A DNA stretch of 64,000 nt. Source: a virus. Under the pieces are notes generated by a model. The model searched no databases and was not told the origin of the DNA. It worked only from the letters and a program-made list of their open reading frames with translations. A program made the position numbers and the translations under genes. Position 1 is the first letter of the stretch; each line of letters begins with the position of its first letter. The stretch is from the IMG/VR virus record IMGVR_UViG_3300013126_000021, positions 1 to 64,000 of that record. One strand, 5' to 3'. This document shows, piece after piece, positions 1 to 6,701 of the stretch.

Positions 1-2
1 GA

Positions 3-437
3 AATTTTGGTGATATATTTGATCCAGGTACATCAGAAAGATTAGGCTTTCAAGGTGAAGCATATCAAGTGCCAAGAAGATCATATTCACCTGCTCCACC
101 TCCCATTTCCCCATATGAAACTGGGGGTACACCTGCAACAAGGGGGCTTGCTCAAGCTCTGAATGAAGTTAGAGGTAGAATAGGAGGAACTGAAATTGAT
201 CCTTCTGTAATGATTACACCGATGAGTGATAATGCTTCTGGGCAAGGGCTTTCACAAATAACGATTGAACAACAAGACCTAAAAGGTAATATATTAAATC
301 AATCCCCTGTAATTATAAATGATCCAAGACCTACAACTCGCGCTGGTAGAAAATCATTTTCTTTCCCCGCCACTACACGAGACACAACAAGGATTTTCGA
401 AAGAGTACTTGATAGAAATCAAGCAACAAGACAATAA
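3..437 (+). CDS. 3' part of an unidentified phage protein (5' end outside window)
   Basis: The frame is open from the window edge to the stop at 435-437, giving 144 residues. A GTG at 69 is an internal start possibility, but the frame continues upstream, so the gene is most likely truncated by the window. The visible part is rich in Pro, Thr and Arg (PAPPPISPYETGG; RPTTRAGRK) with no domain I recognise. It is the only clear plus-strand gene here and converges on gp32, so it may be the end of a structural operon. That is inference only. Confidence 0.7.
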   Translation, partial: NFGDIFDPGTSERLGFQGEAYQVPRRSYSPAPPPISPYETGGTPATRGLAQALNEVRGRIGGTEIDPSVMITPMSDNASGQGLSQITIEQQDLKGNILNQSPVIINDPRPTTRAGRKSFSFPATTRDTTRIFERVLDRNQATRQ

Positions 438-460
438 AAAAGGGGGTTTCCCCCCTTTCT
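436..460. terminator. Bidirectional intrinsic terminator between convergent genes
   Basis: An A-run, a G5 block, a short loop, a C6 block and a T-run form a symmetric hairpin between the end of the plus-strand gene and the end of gp32. It can serve transcription from both sides. Confidence 0.8.
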
Positions 461-1335
461 TAGTCTTCAGCCAACTTACTAAAGTATGCTAGATCGTCCT
501 CATCTTCATCAATACTAATTTCAGCTTCCTGTTTCCTTGGTGCAGCTTTAGCTTGCTCAACGGTTGTTTTGGGCATTGGTGATTGCCCACTCAAACCAAG
601 AACTTTATCCAGTTTTGCTTTGAGTTCATCATAAGTCTTGAAATTTTCAGGAGACAAGAATTCTTTAAGAGAATGCTCTGATTTCCAGATCGCCTCAAGT
701 TTATCATCACCAAAATCACCGAGAACTGAGGGAGATTCAAACTCAGATTTATCGTAGTTTTGGTAACCTTCAACTTTACGAATTTTAAGTTTGAAGTTTG
801 CACCAGACCACATATCAAAAGGATTAATTGCCTTTTCATCCTCAAACTGAGGATTCATTGCTTCATTAATCTTATCGAAGATTTTCTTTCCATACTTGTA
901 CAGAAATACTTTACCTTCATTTTCAGGGTTTTTAGGATCTTCAACAACATAAATGTTGGAGACATATGAAAGTCGGCGTTTTTGTTTACGAGCAATTTCT
1001 TTGTTCGCTTCAACACCAGAATTCCAAAGTTGAGTATTATACTCTGAAACAGGATCTTTTTGCCCAAGAGTTGTGAGGGAATTTTCAATATACCAACCAC
1101 CGGGACCCTGAAATCCATGATTGAAGATTTTAACCCAGGGAAGCCCATCTTCACCATCAACTGATGGTTGCGGAAGAAAACGAATAACAGCGTATCCATT
1201 TCCTGCTTTATCTACTTCAGGTTTCCAGAAGTTATCTTCTTTGGATGCTGATTCATTTGTATTGATTTGCTCGATTGCTTTTGCAAGCTTTTCGAGATTA
1301 CCGGAAGAACGTTTGAGATTTGCGAAAGATGACAT
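460..1335 (-). CDS. 32: gp32-like single-stranded DNA-binding protein
   Basis: Coats single-stranded DNA in replication, repair and recombination and holds the replisome together. The protein has 291 residues, close to T4 gp32. It shows an N-terminal cooperativity region with a basic/Ser cluster (LKRSSG), an OB-type core with HGFQGPGGWYIENS (73-86) and ENEGKVFLYKYGKKI, and an acidic tail (SIDEDEDDLAYF). T4 gp32 binds zinc with one His and three Cys. Here the matching stretch keeps His73 but the Cys positions are Ser, Thr or other residues, so the zinc site looks lost. It lies upstream of the terminator at 436-460. Confidence 0.96.
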   Translation of the reverse strand: MSSFANLKRSSGNLEKLAKAIEQINTNESASKEDNFWKPEVDKAGNGYAVIRFLPQPSVDGEDGLPWVKIFNHGFQGPGGWYIENSLTTLGQKDPVSEYNTQLWNSGVEANKEIARKQKRRLSYVSNIYVVEDPKNPENEGKVFLYKYGKKIFDKINEAMNPQFEDEKAINPFDMWSGANFKLKIRKVEGYQNYDKSEFESPSVLGDFGDDKLEAIWKSEHSLKEFLSPENFKTYDELKAKLDKVLGLSGQSPMPKTTVEQAKAAPRKQEAEISIDEDEDDLAYFSKLAED

Positions 1336-1416
1336 TGTATTTCCTTTATTAACGTTGTATAAGCGATGTATAACGATTTGTCCAAAACTTCATTATATAG
1401 AAGTATATAGCCAAAG

Positions 1417-1908
1417 TCAAATGAAACTCGTATATTTTTTTAGAGTTTCGATGGTGGTTTTGGCATCTTTGTGGAGAATACCAATTCCACCGGCTTCATT
1501 CCAATCATCAATGACTGATTGTGTGTCGTCAATGATGATAGAATTAGGGTTAGCATATTCCTTTTTCAAATGTTTTCCTGGTACAAAAACTTTTGGCCAG
1601 GTAATTTTTTGATTTGCCAGCCAAATCATTTTTTGTTGTGAAACATTCATGTGTTTTTCTTTTCTACCAGTAGATGAAAGAATGCACTTAGGAATATTCA
1701 AAGTTTCAAGATAGTTTTTAAGAGTTACAAACCCTGATCTAGTTTCAAGTGTTTCAAAATGTTTTTCATCAATCAATGTTCGAAAATTTTCTTCGAAATT
1801 GGTTCGATCAGAAGCTGAAATACCAAACAATTCTCTGTAGCGTTTATCGAAATCGGTCAGAACACCATCCATGTCTACATAAATTTTGGTTACTATGCTG
1901 GCTGACAT
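1417..1908 (-). CDS. HAD-superfamily phosphatase / nucleotidase-like protein
   Basis: 163 residues. Near the N-terminus is VDMDGVLTDF, the DxDGx(T/V) nucleophile motif of HAD hydrolases; SST in the middle fits motif II and IIIDDT near residue 125 is the acidic motif. Small phage HAD proteins of this type include 5'(3')-nucleotidases and DNA-end phosphatases; the substrate cannot be told here. The start overlaps the end of the gp59 gene by 16 bases, so it is probably co-transcribed. Confidence 0.85.
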   Translation of the reverse strand: MSASIVTKIYVDMDGVLTDFDKRYRELFGISASDRTNFEENFRTLIDEKHFETLETRSGFVTLKNYLETLNIPKCILSSTGRKEKHMNVSQQKMIWLANQKITWPKVFVPGKHLKKEYANPNSIIIDDTQSVIDDWNEAGGIGILHKDAKTTIETLKKYTSFI

Positions 1909-2498
1909 ATTTTTTCCTTAATGATTTTTTTAAATTTTACTTTATCGTAGTTTAAAAACGGTTGATATTTTTCGCATCTATTGACAAATGATGGAAAAAT
2001 TATATCATCTGAGACTTTATTTTTCCACATTTGCAGAAAATTCATGATATCGTTCATTATGACAATCGTTTCAAATTGAACTTTACCTTGTATATGTTTA
2101 TTATACAGTAAAGGATATTGCCCGGCAACCACTTTTAACATATCTTCCGGCATTTCTACCAAATCAAAAAGATAGTTTAAGTCTTGATCAAAAGAATAAG
2201 ACAAGGATTGTTGCACTTTAAGCCATTGTTTATAATTTTCATCGGCAGTTTCTTCCAGTAAAGTTCCTGCCCATACATTTGAATCTTTTATGAAATTTGA
2301 AACATAAAAACCAAATAGTTCTTCTCTTTTATATTTACGGGATAATTTATAGAAACTATATTTATCTTTACGTGTCATAAAACTATCTTTTGTTACATTG
2401 GTTTTTCCATTGTATTTGATAAAATCATATTTACTTGTGAAATGTAGTTTAAGCGCATGATATAAAGAGAAAGCTTCAAATCCGCTTGTGTCATTCAT
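1893..2498 (-). CDS. 59: gp59-like loader of the gp41 replicative helicase
   Basis: 201 residues. Resembles T4 gp59 (217 residues) in length and in the sequence around YDFIKYNGK, RKDKYSFYKLSRKY and the basic C-terminus. In T4 this protein binds forks and gp32-coated DNA and recruits the gp41 helicase. Both partners are encoded in this window, gp32 just downstream and gp41 near 63 kb. The start overlaps the stop of the gp33 gene (ATGA), which points to translational coupling. Confidence 0.88.
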   Translation of the reverse strand: MNDTSGFEAFSLYHALKLHFTSKYDFIKYNGKTNVTKDSFMTRKDKYSFYKLSRKYKREELFGFYVSNFIKDSNVWAGTLLEETADENYKQWLKVQQSLSYSFDQDLNYLFDLVEMPEDMLKVVAGQYPLLYNKHIQGKVQFETIVIMNDIMNFLQMWKNKVSDDIIFPSFVNRCEKYQPFLNYDKVKFKKIIKEKICQPA

Positions 2499-2716
2499 AT
2501 TGGTAATCGGCTAACCTTTTTAATTAGATTAAGAGAATGAGCCTCATCTGAAATTTTAGACTTAACTGATGCCGTGAGCAAATTGGCTGCCAACTCCAAT
2601 TCAAACCCTGTTTGTTCACAATGATGAACTATTGCATCAATATAACTTATATTTTTTTCTGAAACAATTTGTTCAATTAAATCAGAAAATGATTTTTGTT
2701 CTTCTTTGGTTACCAT
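2495..2716 (-). CDS. 33: gp33-like late transcription coactivator
   Basis: 73 residues from MVTKEEQKSF. I chose this start because the longer frame runs into the upstream gene, whose stop is at 2718-2720. The core (NISYIDAIVHHCEQTGFELE; ANLLTASVKSKI) matches the small gp33 family that bridges RNA polymerase and the sliding clamp at T4-type late promoters. The C-terminus ends KKVSRLPI rather than the hydrophobic clamp-binding tail of T4 gp33. The order 33-59 is the conserved T4-like arrangement. Confidence 0.82.
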   Translation of the reverse strand: MVTKEEQKSFSDLIEQIVSEKNISYIDAIVHHCEQTGFELELAANLLTASVKSKISDEAHSLNLIKKVSRLPI

Positions 2717-2717
2717 A

Positions 2718-3110
2718 TTATTTAAACAGTATAAGAGCCATGAAAACAGCATTAACCATAAAACCGATACCAATTGTAAGAATTACAATCGTGTCTTTGA
2801 GTATTGCCGCGCGAATAAAAAAGGTAATAAGTGCTGCCCACATAAACAGTACTAGATCAATTGCTGGCATCTTATCTGTAATTCCTGACATAACAGCAAG
2901 AAATGTTGGAATCAAAGAAGAAAGCAGAAAAATAAGCCCAATCCAACCGATAGATTCGGCTGTACTAGGCCTTAGTTTATGTTGTAGAAAATTCTTTACA
3001 GAACATTTAATGATTGAAAGTTTTTCCAACCAATTAACCTTTGTAGAAGATGTGTTTTCCAATTTTGGCGACTCGTTGTTTTTTCCATCGGGGGTTGACG
3101 TAATCTGCAT
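2718..3110 (-). CDS. Membrane protein of unknown function
   Basis: 130 residues. A hydrophilic N-terminus of about 50 residues is followed by three or four hydrophobic segments (IGWIGLIFLLSS; MPAIDLVLFMWAALITFF; TIVILTIGIGFM; AVFMALILF). No family recognised. The predicted start lies 77 bases inside the upstream SleB-like gene; an internal TTG near 3062 would shorten the overlap. Inner-membrane location is inferred. Confidence 0.7.
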   Translation of the reverse strand: MQITSTPDGKNNESPKLENTSSTKVNWLEKLSIIKCSVKNFLQHKLRPSTAESIGWIGLIFLLSSLIPTFLAVMSGITDKMPAIDLVLFMWAALITFFIRAAILKDTIVILTIGIGFMVNAVFMALILFK

Positions 3111-3564
3111 GATAAAAAAGTGTGTCCTCTTTAATGATTTCTAATCTGAATCCTTCAAGTAAAACCTTTTTTGCTACAGCTTCAGATTCCCTGTAAGTTT
3201 GAGCATGAATTGGTTTTACTTTTGCTCTTGAATCACAATACCAACTAAATTGGCATATGACAGTATTGTACACTATATTGCGTTCATATACAACAGCGCA
3301 AATATCTTTTGGAAATTTATCTGATTTAACTCTGTTTAAAGTAACTTGAGCTACAGCAACTTTTCCTTCAAAGGACTCAGTACCTGCTTCATAATAAATG
3401 TTTTTTGCTAGGCAATCAAGTTCTTTTTCACGTTGAGCCATTGTGATGTAATTAGGATGATCCTCCTTAGACTCTTCAAATTTGTACTCTATGAGATGTT
3501 GAAAATTTTGTGTGAAAAAGTACCCGAAAATGCCTATGAAAACAAGTTTCATAAGATTTGCCAT
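3034..3564 (-). CDS. SleB-type cell-wall hydrolase (hydrolase_2 family)
   Basis: 176 residues. An N-terminal hydrophobic segment (MKLVFIGIFGYFF) could be a signal or membrane anchor. It is followed by LAKNIYYEAGTESFEGKVAV and VAQVTLNRV, the hallmark of SleB/CwlJ-like peptidoglycan hydrolases, with the glutamate in YYEA as probable catalytic residue. In T4-like phages such proteins are often called cell wall hydrolase. The main endolysin is likely the GH19 protein at 45 kb, so this may act at entry or on the host wall. A repeated hairpin lies just upstream (3582-3608). Confidence 0.85.
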   Translation of the reverse strand: MANLMKLVFIGIFGYFFTQNFQHLIEYKFEESKEDHPNYITMAQREKELDCLAKNIYYEAGTESFEGKVAVAQVTLNRVKSDKFPKDICAVVYERNIVYNTVICQFSWYCDSRAKVKPIHAQTYRESEAVAKKVLLEGFRLEIIKEDTLFYHADYVNPRWKKQRVAKIGKHIFYKG

Positions 3565-3581
3565 TGATTCTCCTTGGAGTT

Positions 3582-3608
3582 AGTGGGTTATTCTTTAGGA
3601 AACCCACT
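3582..3608. repeat. Hairpin repeat copy 1 (flanks the beta-barrel gene)
   Basis: AGTGGGTT and AACCCACT form an 8-bp stem. The unit GTGGGTTATTCT...GGAAACCCAC..GAAACC recurs at 4092-4127 in the same orientation. There is no U-run, so it is not a typical terminator. Confidence 0.75.
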
Positions 3609-3626
3609 GAAACCTGGTGGGGCTTT

Positions 3627-4064
3627 TTAGAAAGTGCTTTTAAGCCCGAAAGTAATTAGAGAGCCTTCGTAATTGGTATCATTTTTGATATCCCAACGAT
3701 AACTATAATCGGCTGAAACAGAGAGGTGTTTATTCAAAGGATAAGAAAATTCAACACCAGTGGCCACAACACCACCACTTTTAAGTGTGCTCGTATCAGC
3801 CCTGATATAGTTTAGTGAGGTGTAAGGAAGAAGCCCAACACCAAAAACGGTGAAGGTTTTTCCTACGCTCGTTCCAATACTGTGATAAGTTCCTTCAACC
3901 CGCGACAAGTCAACAGAAGTATGAAGCCCTACAACTTTAGTCCCAACGGTAAGAACAGTGAGATCCCTATCAAATTTCCGATCTGTACCAACGGATAGCC
4001 CAATATCGGCGGCTTGAACGCCGAATGCAGAGGCCATCAAAATAGCAAAAACAGTTTTACGCAT
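3627..4064 (-). CDS. Secreted outer-membrane beta-barrel protein
   Basis: 145 residues with a clear signal peptide (MRKTVFAILMASAFGVQAA, cleavage after AQA). The rest alternates polar and hydrophobic residues in short strands and ends in Phe (GLKSTF), typical of small outer-membrane barrels of Gram-negative bacteria. RBS AAAGGAG precedes the ATG. A function in changing the host surface or excluding other phages is a guess. The gene is bracketed by two copies of a hairpin repeat, suggesting it arrived as a cassette next to ssrA. Confidence 0.85.
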   Translation of the reverse strand: MRKTVFAILMASAFGVQAADIGLSVGTDRKFDRDLTVLTVGTKVVGLHTSVDLSRVEGTYHSIGTSVGKTFTVFGVGLLPYTSLNYIRADTSTLKSGGVVATGVEFSYPLNKHLSVSADYSYRWDIKNDTNYEGSLITFGLKSTF

Positions 4065-4089
4065 TATAAATCTCCTTTTTTTAGTGAAA

Positions 4090-4279
4090 TGGTGGGTTAT
4101 TCTGTTACGAGGAAACCCACCGAAACCCTAGGCTGAGTTTAGGCAGCCAATGCGAAACGATCTTCGTTTGCGTTTACTTCATTTGCTTCTTCGGCCGGGT
4201 AGCCCCAACCCTAACGGCTTTCACATTGCCGTGTAGATCCTTCGACTAATATTCTGTCAATCGATACTGTTTCAGGCCC
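4090..4279 (-). ncRNA. ssrA: tmRNA coding piece (5' tRNA-like half plus tag-coding mRNA domain) of a permuted ssrA
   Basis: Begins with GGGCCTG (4279-4273), which pairs with CAGGTCC (4360-4354) to give a 7-bp acceptor stem containing G3-U70, the alanine identity pair of all tmRNAs. A D-like stretch (AAACAGTATCGATTGAC) follows, then pseudoknot-like hairpins. The tag frame at 4171-4139 reads GCA AAC GAA GAT CGT TTC GCA TTG GCT GCC TAA: Ala-Asn-Glu-Asp-Arg-Phe-Ala-Leu-Ala-Ala-stop, preceded by the usual GTAAAC context. tmRNA rescues stalled ribosomes and tags the nascent protein for proteolysis. The tag resembles those of betaproteobacteria. The 3' end is uncertain; I include the hairpin at 4091-4121. 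Confidence 0.92.
4091..4121. repeat. Hairpin repeat copy 2, at the 3' end of the tmRNA coding piece
   Basis: GGTGGGTT and AACCCACC form an 8-bp stem. The surrounding unit (4092-4127) repeats copy 1 (3583-3614) with a few changes and a slightly longer loop. The two copies flank the outer-membrane protein gene. Confidence 0.75.
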
Positions 4280-4349
4280 ATCAGAAACACACTAGAATAC
4301 AGTTTTCTCAGTTCAGACTTTAGAGTATCTTATCGGGCTAGTGTGCTTC
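4280..4349 (-). other. Intervening segment of the permuted pre-tmRNA
   Basis: Lies between the CCA end of the acceptor piece (4350) and the first base of the coding piece (4279). CTAGTGTGCTTCT (4338-4350, plus strand) and AGAAACACACTAG (4283-4295) are complementary over 13 positions with one G-U. In the precursor this helix continues the acceptor stem almost without a break, as expected for a processing stem that is removed to give a two-piece tmRNA. Confidence 0.8.
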
Positions 4350-4366
4350 TGGTGGACCTGGGCGGC
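4350..4366 (-). ncRNA. ssrA: tmRNA acceptor piece, 3' fragment (T-stem 3' strand, acceptor strand, CCA)
   Basis: CAGGTCC-A-CCA at 4360-4350 is the acceptor 3' strand, discriminator and encoded CCA. The five bases before it, CCGCC (4365-4361), should be the 3' side of the T-stem. They pair with GGGGG of the upstream fragment except for a central G-G mismatch. The exact exon start is not resolved. The HNH gene separates this fragment from the rest of the T-arm by about 590 bases. Confidence 0.75.
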
Positions 4367-4408
4367 ACTGCCCCGCCGTCTTGCCCAGTGTTCGTCTTAG
4401 GCCTTATA

Positions 4409-4912
4409 CTACAATTTCATAACTCGACCTTTATTATAACCAAGTTCTATATAATGGTCAAGTAATTCTTTTTTTATTTTCAAATTTCCTTTTTCTGGAT
4501 GATAAACCCAACACGTACCATATTGAGAATTTTTTTCAGCTTTTCCTCTACCAGTTTTTTTCCAAGTTTCCTTTTTCTTGGCGATAGCTTCTGGAGTATT
4601 TCCCAAAGAAGCTACATATTTTCTAAATTCCTCATTGACGGAAAAATTATGACTAGTTTTTATACCTGAAAATGGATTACCTGAAATTCTCAATCTTTTT
4701 TTTGCTGCCTCACTTTGTATCATTGATATCAGTTCTTTTCTTGGTATCATTTTACTCAAGCCTAGCCAAGCAACATAATCTTCCCAACGACCAAACTCTT
4801 CAAATAGTTTTCTGTGTGCTTCTGCATGTTCTTCAACAGACAACTCAATTAAATTGCTTTCCTCGTCTGTTCCGCCCATGTGTTTTGGTATAATATGGTG
4901 TTTATGTTTCAT
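4409..4912 (-). CDS. HNH homing-type endonuclease inserted in the tmRNA T-loop
   Basis: 167 residues. N-terminal KHKHHIIPKHMGG, a conserved NL and EEHAEAH form the HNH nuclease core. The C-terminus (GTCWVYHPEKGNLKIKKEL; LGYNKGRVMKL) is of the kind found as a DNA-recognition tail in phage homing endonucleases. It has its own RBS (AGGAGG) and a perfect T4-type late promoter TATAAATA just upstream. Such enzymes cut alleles lacking the insertion and spread by repair. Whether it sits inside a group I intron or is a free-standing insertion is discussed in the findings. Confidence 0.93.
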   Translation of the reverse strand: MKHKHHIIPKHMGGTDEESNLIELSVEEHAEAHRKLFEEFGRWEDYVAWLGLSKMIPRKELISMIQSEAAKKRLRISGNPFSGIKTSHNFSVNEEFRKYVASLGNTPEAIAKKKETWKKTGRGKAEKNSQYGTCWVYHPEKGNLKIKKELLDHYIELGYNKGRVMKL

Positions 4913-4930
4913 AGAGCCTCCTATTATATT

Positions 4931-4938
4931 TATTTATA
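4931..4938 (-). promoter_or_regulatory. T4-type late promoter for the HNH gene in ssrA
   Basis: TATAAATA on the minus strand (TATTTATA on plus), 19 bases upstream of the ATG, with AGGAGG between. It matches the T4 late consensus exactly. Confidence 0.75.
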
Positions 4939-4955
4939 ATAGTTCAACTCTTTGA

Positions 4956-5003
4956 ATCGAACCCCCGTCCAGAACACTTTTTGGTCAACTTCATACAGTC
5001 ATA
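4956..5003 (-). ncRNA. ssrA: tmRNA acceptor piece, 5' fragment (P2 strand and T-arm 5' half)
   Basis: Contains GTGTTCTG (4977-4970) and TTGAC (4988-4984), which pair with CAGAATAT (4256-4249) and GTCGA (4246-4242) of the coding piece to rebuild helix P2. Then comes GGACGGGGGTTCGAT, the T-stem 5' strand and start of the T-loop, as in other tmRNAs. The fragment ends inside the T-loop. GTTCGAT (4962-4956) can pair with GTTGAAC (4948-4942) leaving a terminal U-G, as in the P1 helix of group I introns. The 5' end is set from the promoter at 5010-5038. Confidence 0.82.
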
Positions 5004-5009
5004 AATGAT

Positions 5010-5038
5010 ATTATACTACACTCCTATTTATTTGTCAA
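5010..5038 (-). promoter_or_regulatory. Consensus sigma70 promoter for ssrA
   Basis: TTGACA (5038-5033), 17-base spacer, TATAAT (5015-5010): a perfect host-type promoter reading into the tmRNA acceptor piece. It overlaps the last codons of the exonuclease gene. Confidence 0.9.
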
Positions 5039-5694
5039 GTGTTTTTATGGTAAAAATCAATATATTCTGCAAGTGTTGTAATATAATTTTTAGTTTCCTC
5101 TTCAAAGATCAGAGAAACTCCTTCATCCACTGCCATAACAATTACTATTTGATCAATTGGTTCGCCTACCAATTCTTCATACATTAAAGAGTATGCAGTA
5201 CATTGCGCAAAATAATCAGTAATTTGTTCTTTTGTCTTGATCTTTTGTGATGTTTTAAAATCAATAACAGAAAGTTTTCCTTTCCATTCCGCAATACAGT
5301 CTACTCTACCTGCCAATCCAAGTTTTTCAGACCAAAGTGATTCTTCCATAAAATGAATATTATTAATATATTTCAAATCACGAGCAATTTTACGGAACAT
5401 ATAAACGCCATCGGGCATTTCTGTATTCCAATTTATATCTTCATTCAGTAGATATTTTTCAATTATGTTGTGCATTTTAGTGCCACGCCCAGAGGCAAAT
5501 CTAGATACGCGATTTGCCTCTTCTTCACCTACTTTTCTTCTCCATTCCAGAATGGATTGTTTCTTTTTTGCGCCTATTACTGTCGTAACGGAAGGTAACA
5601 ATTTACCACCGGGAGTAGTGTAGTATCTTTTTCCGTCAGTGTGTGTAACAGAGTTTAGTTTAGGTAAAGTTTTTGGAGGGCAGTGTATAAACAT
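5035..5694 (-). CDS. PD-(D/E)XK exonuclease (RecB/Cas4-like)
   Basis: 219 residues. GRGTKMHNIIEKYL is the His-containing motif of RecB-type nucleases; GRVDCIAEWKGKLSVIDFKT carries the catalytic D...D-x-K. Related genes are part of the core set of many T4-like cyanophages and are usually called exonuclease. Likely processes DNA ends in replication, recombination or host DNA breakdown. The start overlaps the PhoH stop by one base. Confidence 0.88.
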   Translation of the reverse strand: MFIHCPPKTLPKLNSVTHTDGKRYYTTPGGKLLPSVTTVIGAKKKQSILEWRRKVGEEEANRVSRFASGRGTKMHNIIEKYLLNEDINWNTEMPDGVYMFRKIARDLKYINNIHFMEESLWSEKLGLAGRVDCIAEWKGKLSVIDFKTSQKIKTKEQITDYFAQCTAYSLMYEELVGEPIDQIVIVMAVDEGVSLIFEEETKNYITTLAEYIDFYHKNT

Positions 5695-6395
5695 TACAGT
5701 TTCAATTTTTCTTTTACTGTTAAATATGAACGAACAAAACCGGAACGAACAATATCTTCCAATTTAAATTGTACATGTGAGGTGCTACCAATCTTTTCCA
5801 GAATTGATAGCGCATCATGAAATCCGGTTTTCTCTTTTTTAATATTGAGATCATTTTGATTGCAATCGCCACACAAAAAGAATCTACAATTTTCACCAAT
5901 ACGTGTTAGAACCGAATCAATTTCATGAAATGTTGCAGATTGAAATTCATCAAATACAATGATACAATTTCTAAAGGTTAGCCCGCGAAGGAAACTTGTG
6001 GTTTGAAATTGTATAATTTCTTTGTTAAGAAGGAAATGCCACGCATCACCACGCCCAATAAGTTCGTTCACGATATTCATATATGGCTCTTGATAAATCT
6101 TAGATTTTTCTTCCAGTGTACCTGGAACAAATCCTAAATCTCTTGATGGTACGGCCGAACGAATAATTATAATTTTATCATAATATGAATTTGGTTCAAG
6201 TAGATCCTTTAAAGAGAGATATAAAGCAAGAAAAGATTTTCCTGTACCGGCTGAACCAGATAAAACTATATTATTACCTTTTTCAAATTCTTCAAATACT
6301 TTTTTTTGATTATCGGTGAGTGCTTCAATATTTTTTAGCCCGAAATGCTGCGACTGTGCCTGTGCAGCGGCTGTTTTCTTTTTTCCTATTGCCAT
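5694..6395 (-). CDS. phoH: PhoH-like P-loop ATPase
   Basis: 233 residues, the usual phage PhoH length. Walker A GSAGTGKS (47-54), then RSAVPSRDLGFVPG, Walker B IIVFDEFQ and the LCGD motif characterise the PhoH family. An ATPase with proposed RNA-related roles; common in T4-like phages, with real function in infection unknown. It follows closely on a small FmdB-like gene. Confidence 0.95.
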   Translation of the reverse strand: MAIGKKKTAAAQAQSQHFGLKNIEALTDNQKKVFEEFEKGNNIVLSGSAGTGKSFLALYLSLKDLLEPNSYYDKIIIIRSAVPSRDLGFVPGTLEEKSKIYQEPYMNIVNELIGRGDAWHFLLNKEIIQFQTTSFLRGLTFRNCIIVFDEFQSATFHEIDSVLTRIGENCRFFLCGDCNQNDLNIKKEKTGFHDALSILEKIGSTSHVQFKLEDIVRSGFVRSYLTVKEKLKL

Positions 6396-6412
6396 TTGTG
6401 CTCCTCATTTGG

Positions 6413-6694
6413 TTACCATTCCCTCGGCATTTTTGTTTTGTGAGATTTTGCGAGCGTATTACCTGGCACTTTTTCTCGTATACGCCCTATTACTTCCCTC
6501 TCAAATCTAGCGTCTGGTTGACCCATACCTGGGACATTCATTCGCATACCATCACCAAAAACTGGAAGACTATCAACTGAATGATAAGTTTCCAGATGAG
6601 GATTCAATTGCTTGAATTCGTCTAAAAGTTTTACACTAAAAGTGTATTCTTCGATTTCGTCCGTTTCTTTATTTAAAAATTGATATGTGGGCAT
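6413..6694 (-). CDS. Small conserved phage protein (MPTYQF start, FmdB-like without Cys)
   Basis: 93 residues from MPTYQFLNKETDEIEEYTF; the longer frame would overlap the upstream oxygenase gene. The opening resembles FmdB-type zinc-ribbon proteins, but the ribbon cysteines are absent. The Cys-free form lies next to phoH and a 2OG oxygenase. Function unknown. Confidence 0.8.
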   Translation of the reverse strand: MPTYQFLNKETDEIEEYTFSVKLLDEFKQLNPHLETYHSVDSLPVFGDGMRMNVPGMGQPDARFEREVIGRIREKVPGNTLAKSHKTKMPREW

Positions 6695-6701
6695 TTTTAC
6701 C

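Noticed and set aside
4361-4377. GGCGG and CCGCC around a seven-base loop directly before the tmRNA acceptor strand, looking like a complete T-arm
   Set aside because: The loop GGCAGTG lacks the invariant TTCRA, and the upstream fragment with GGGGGTTCGAT also supplies helix P2. I therefore take the upstream fragment as the true T-arm start.
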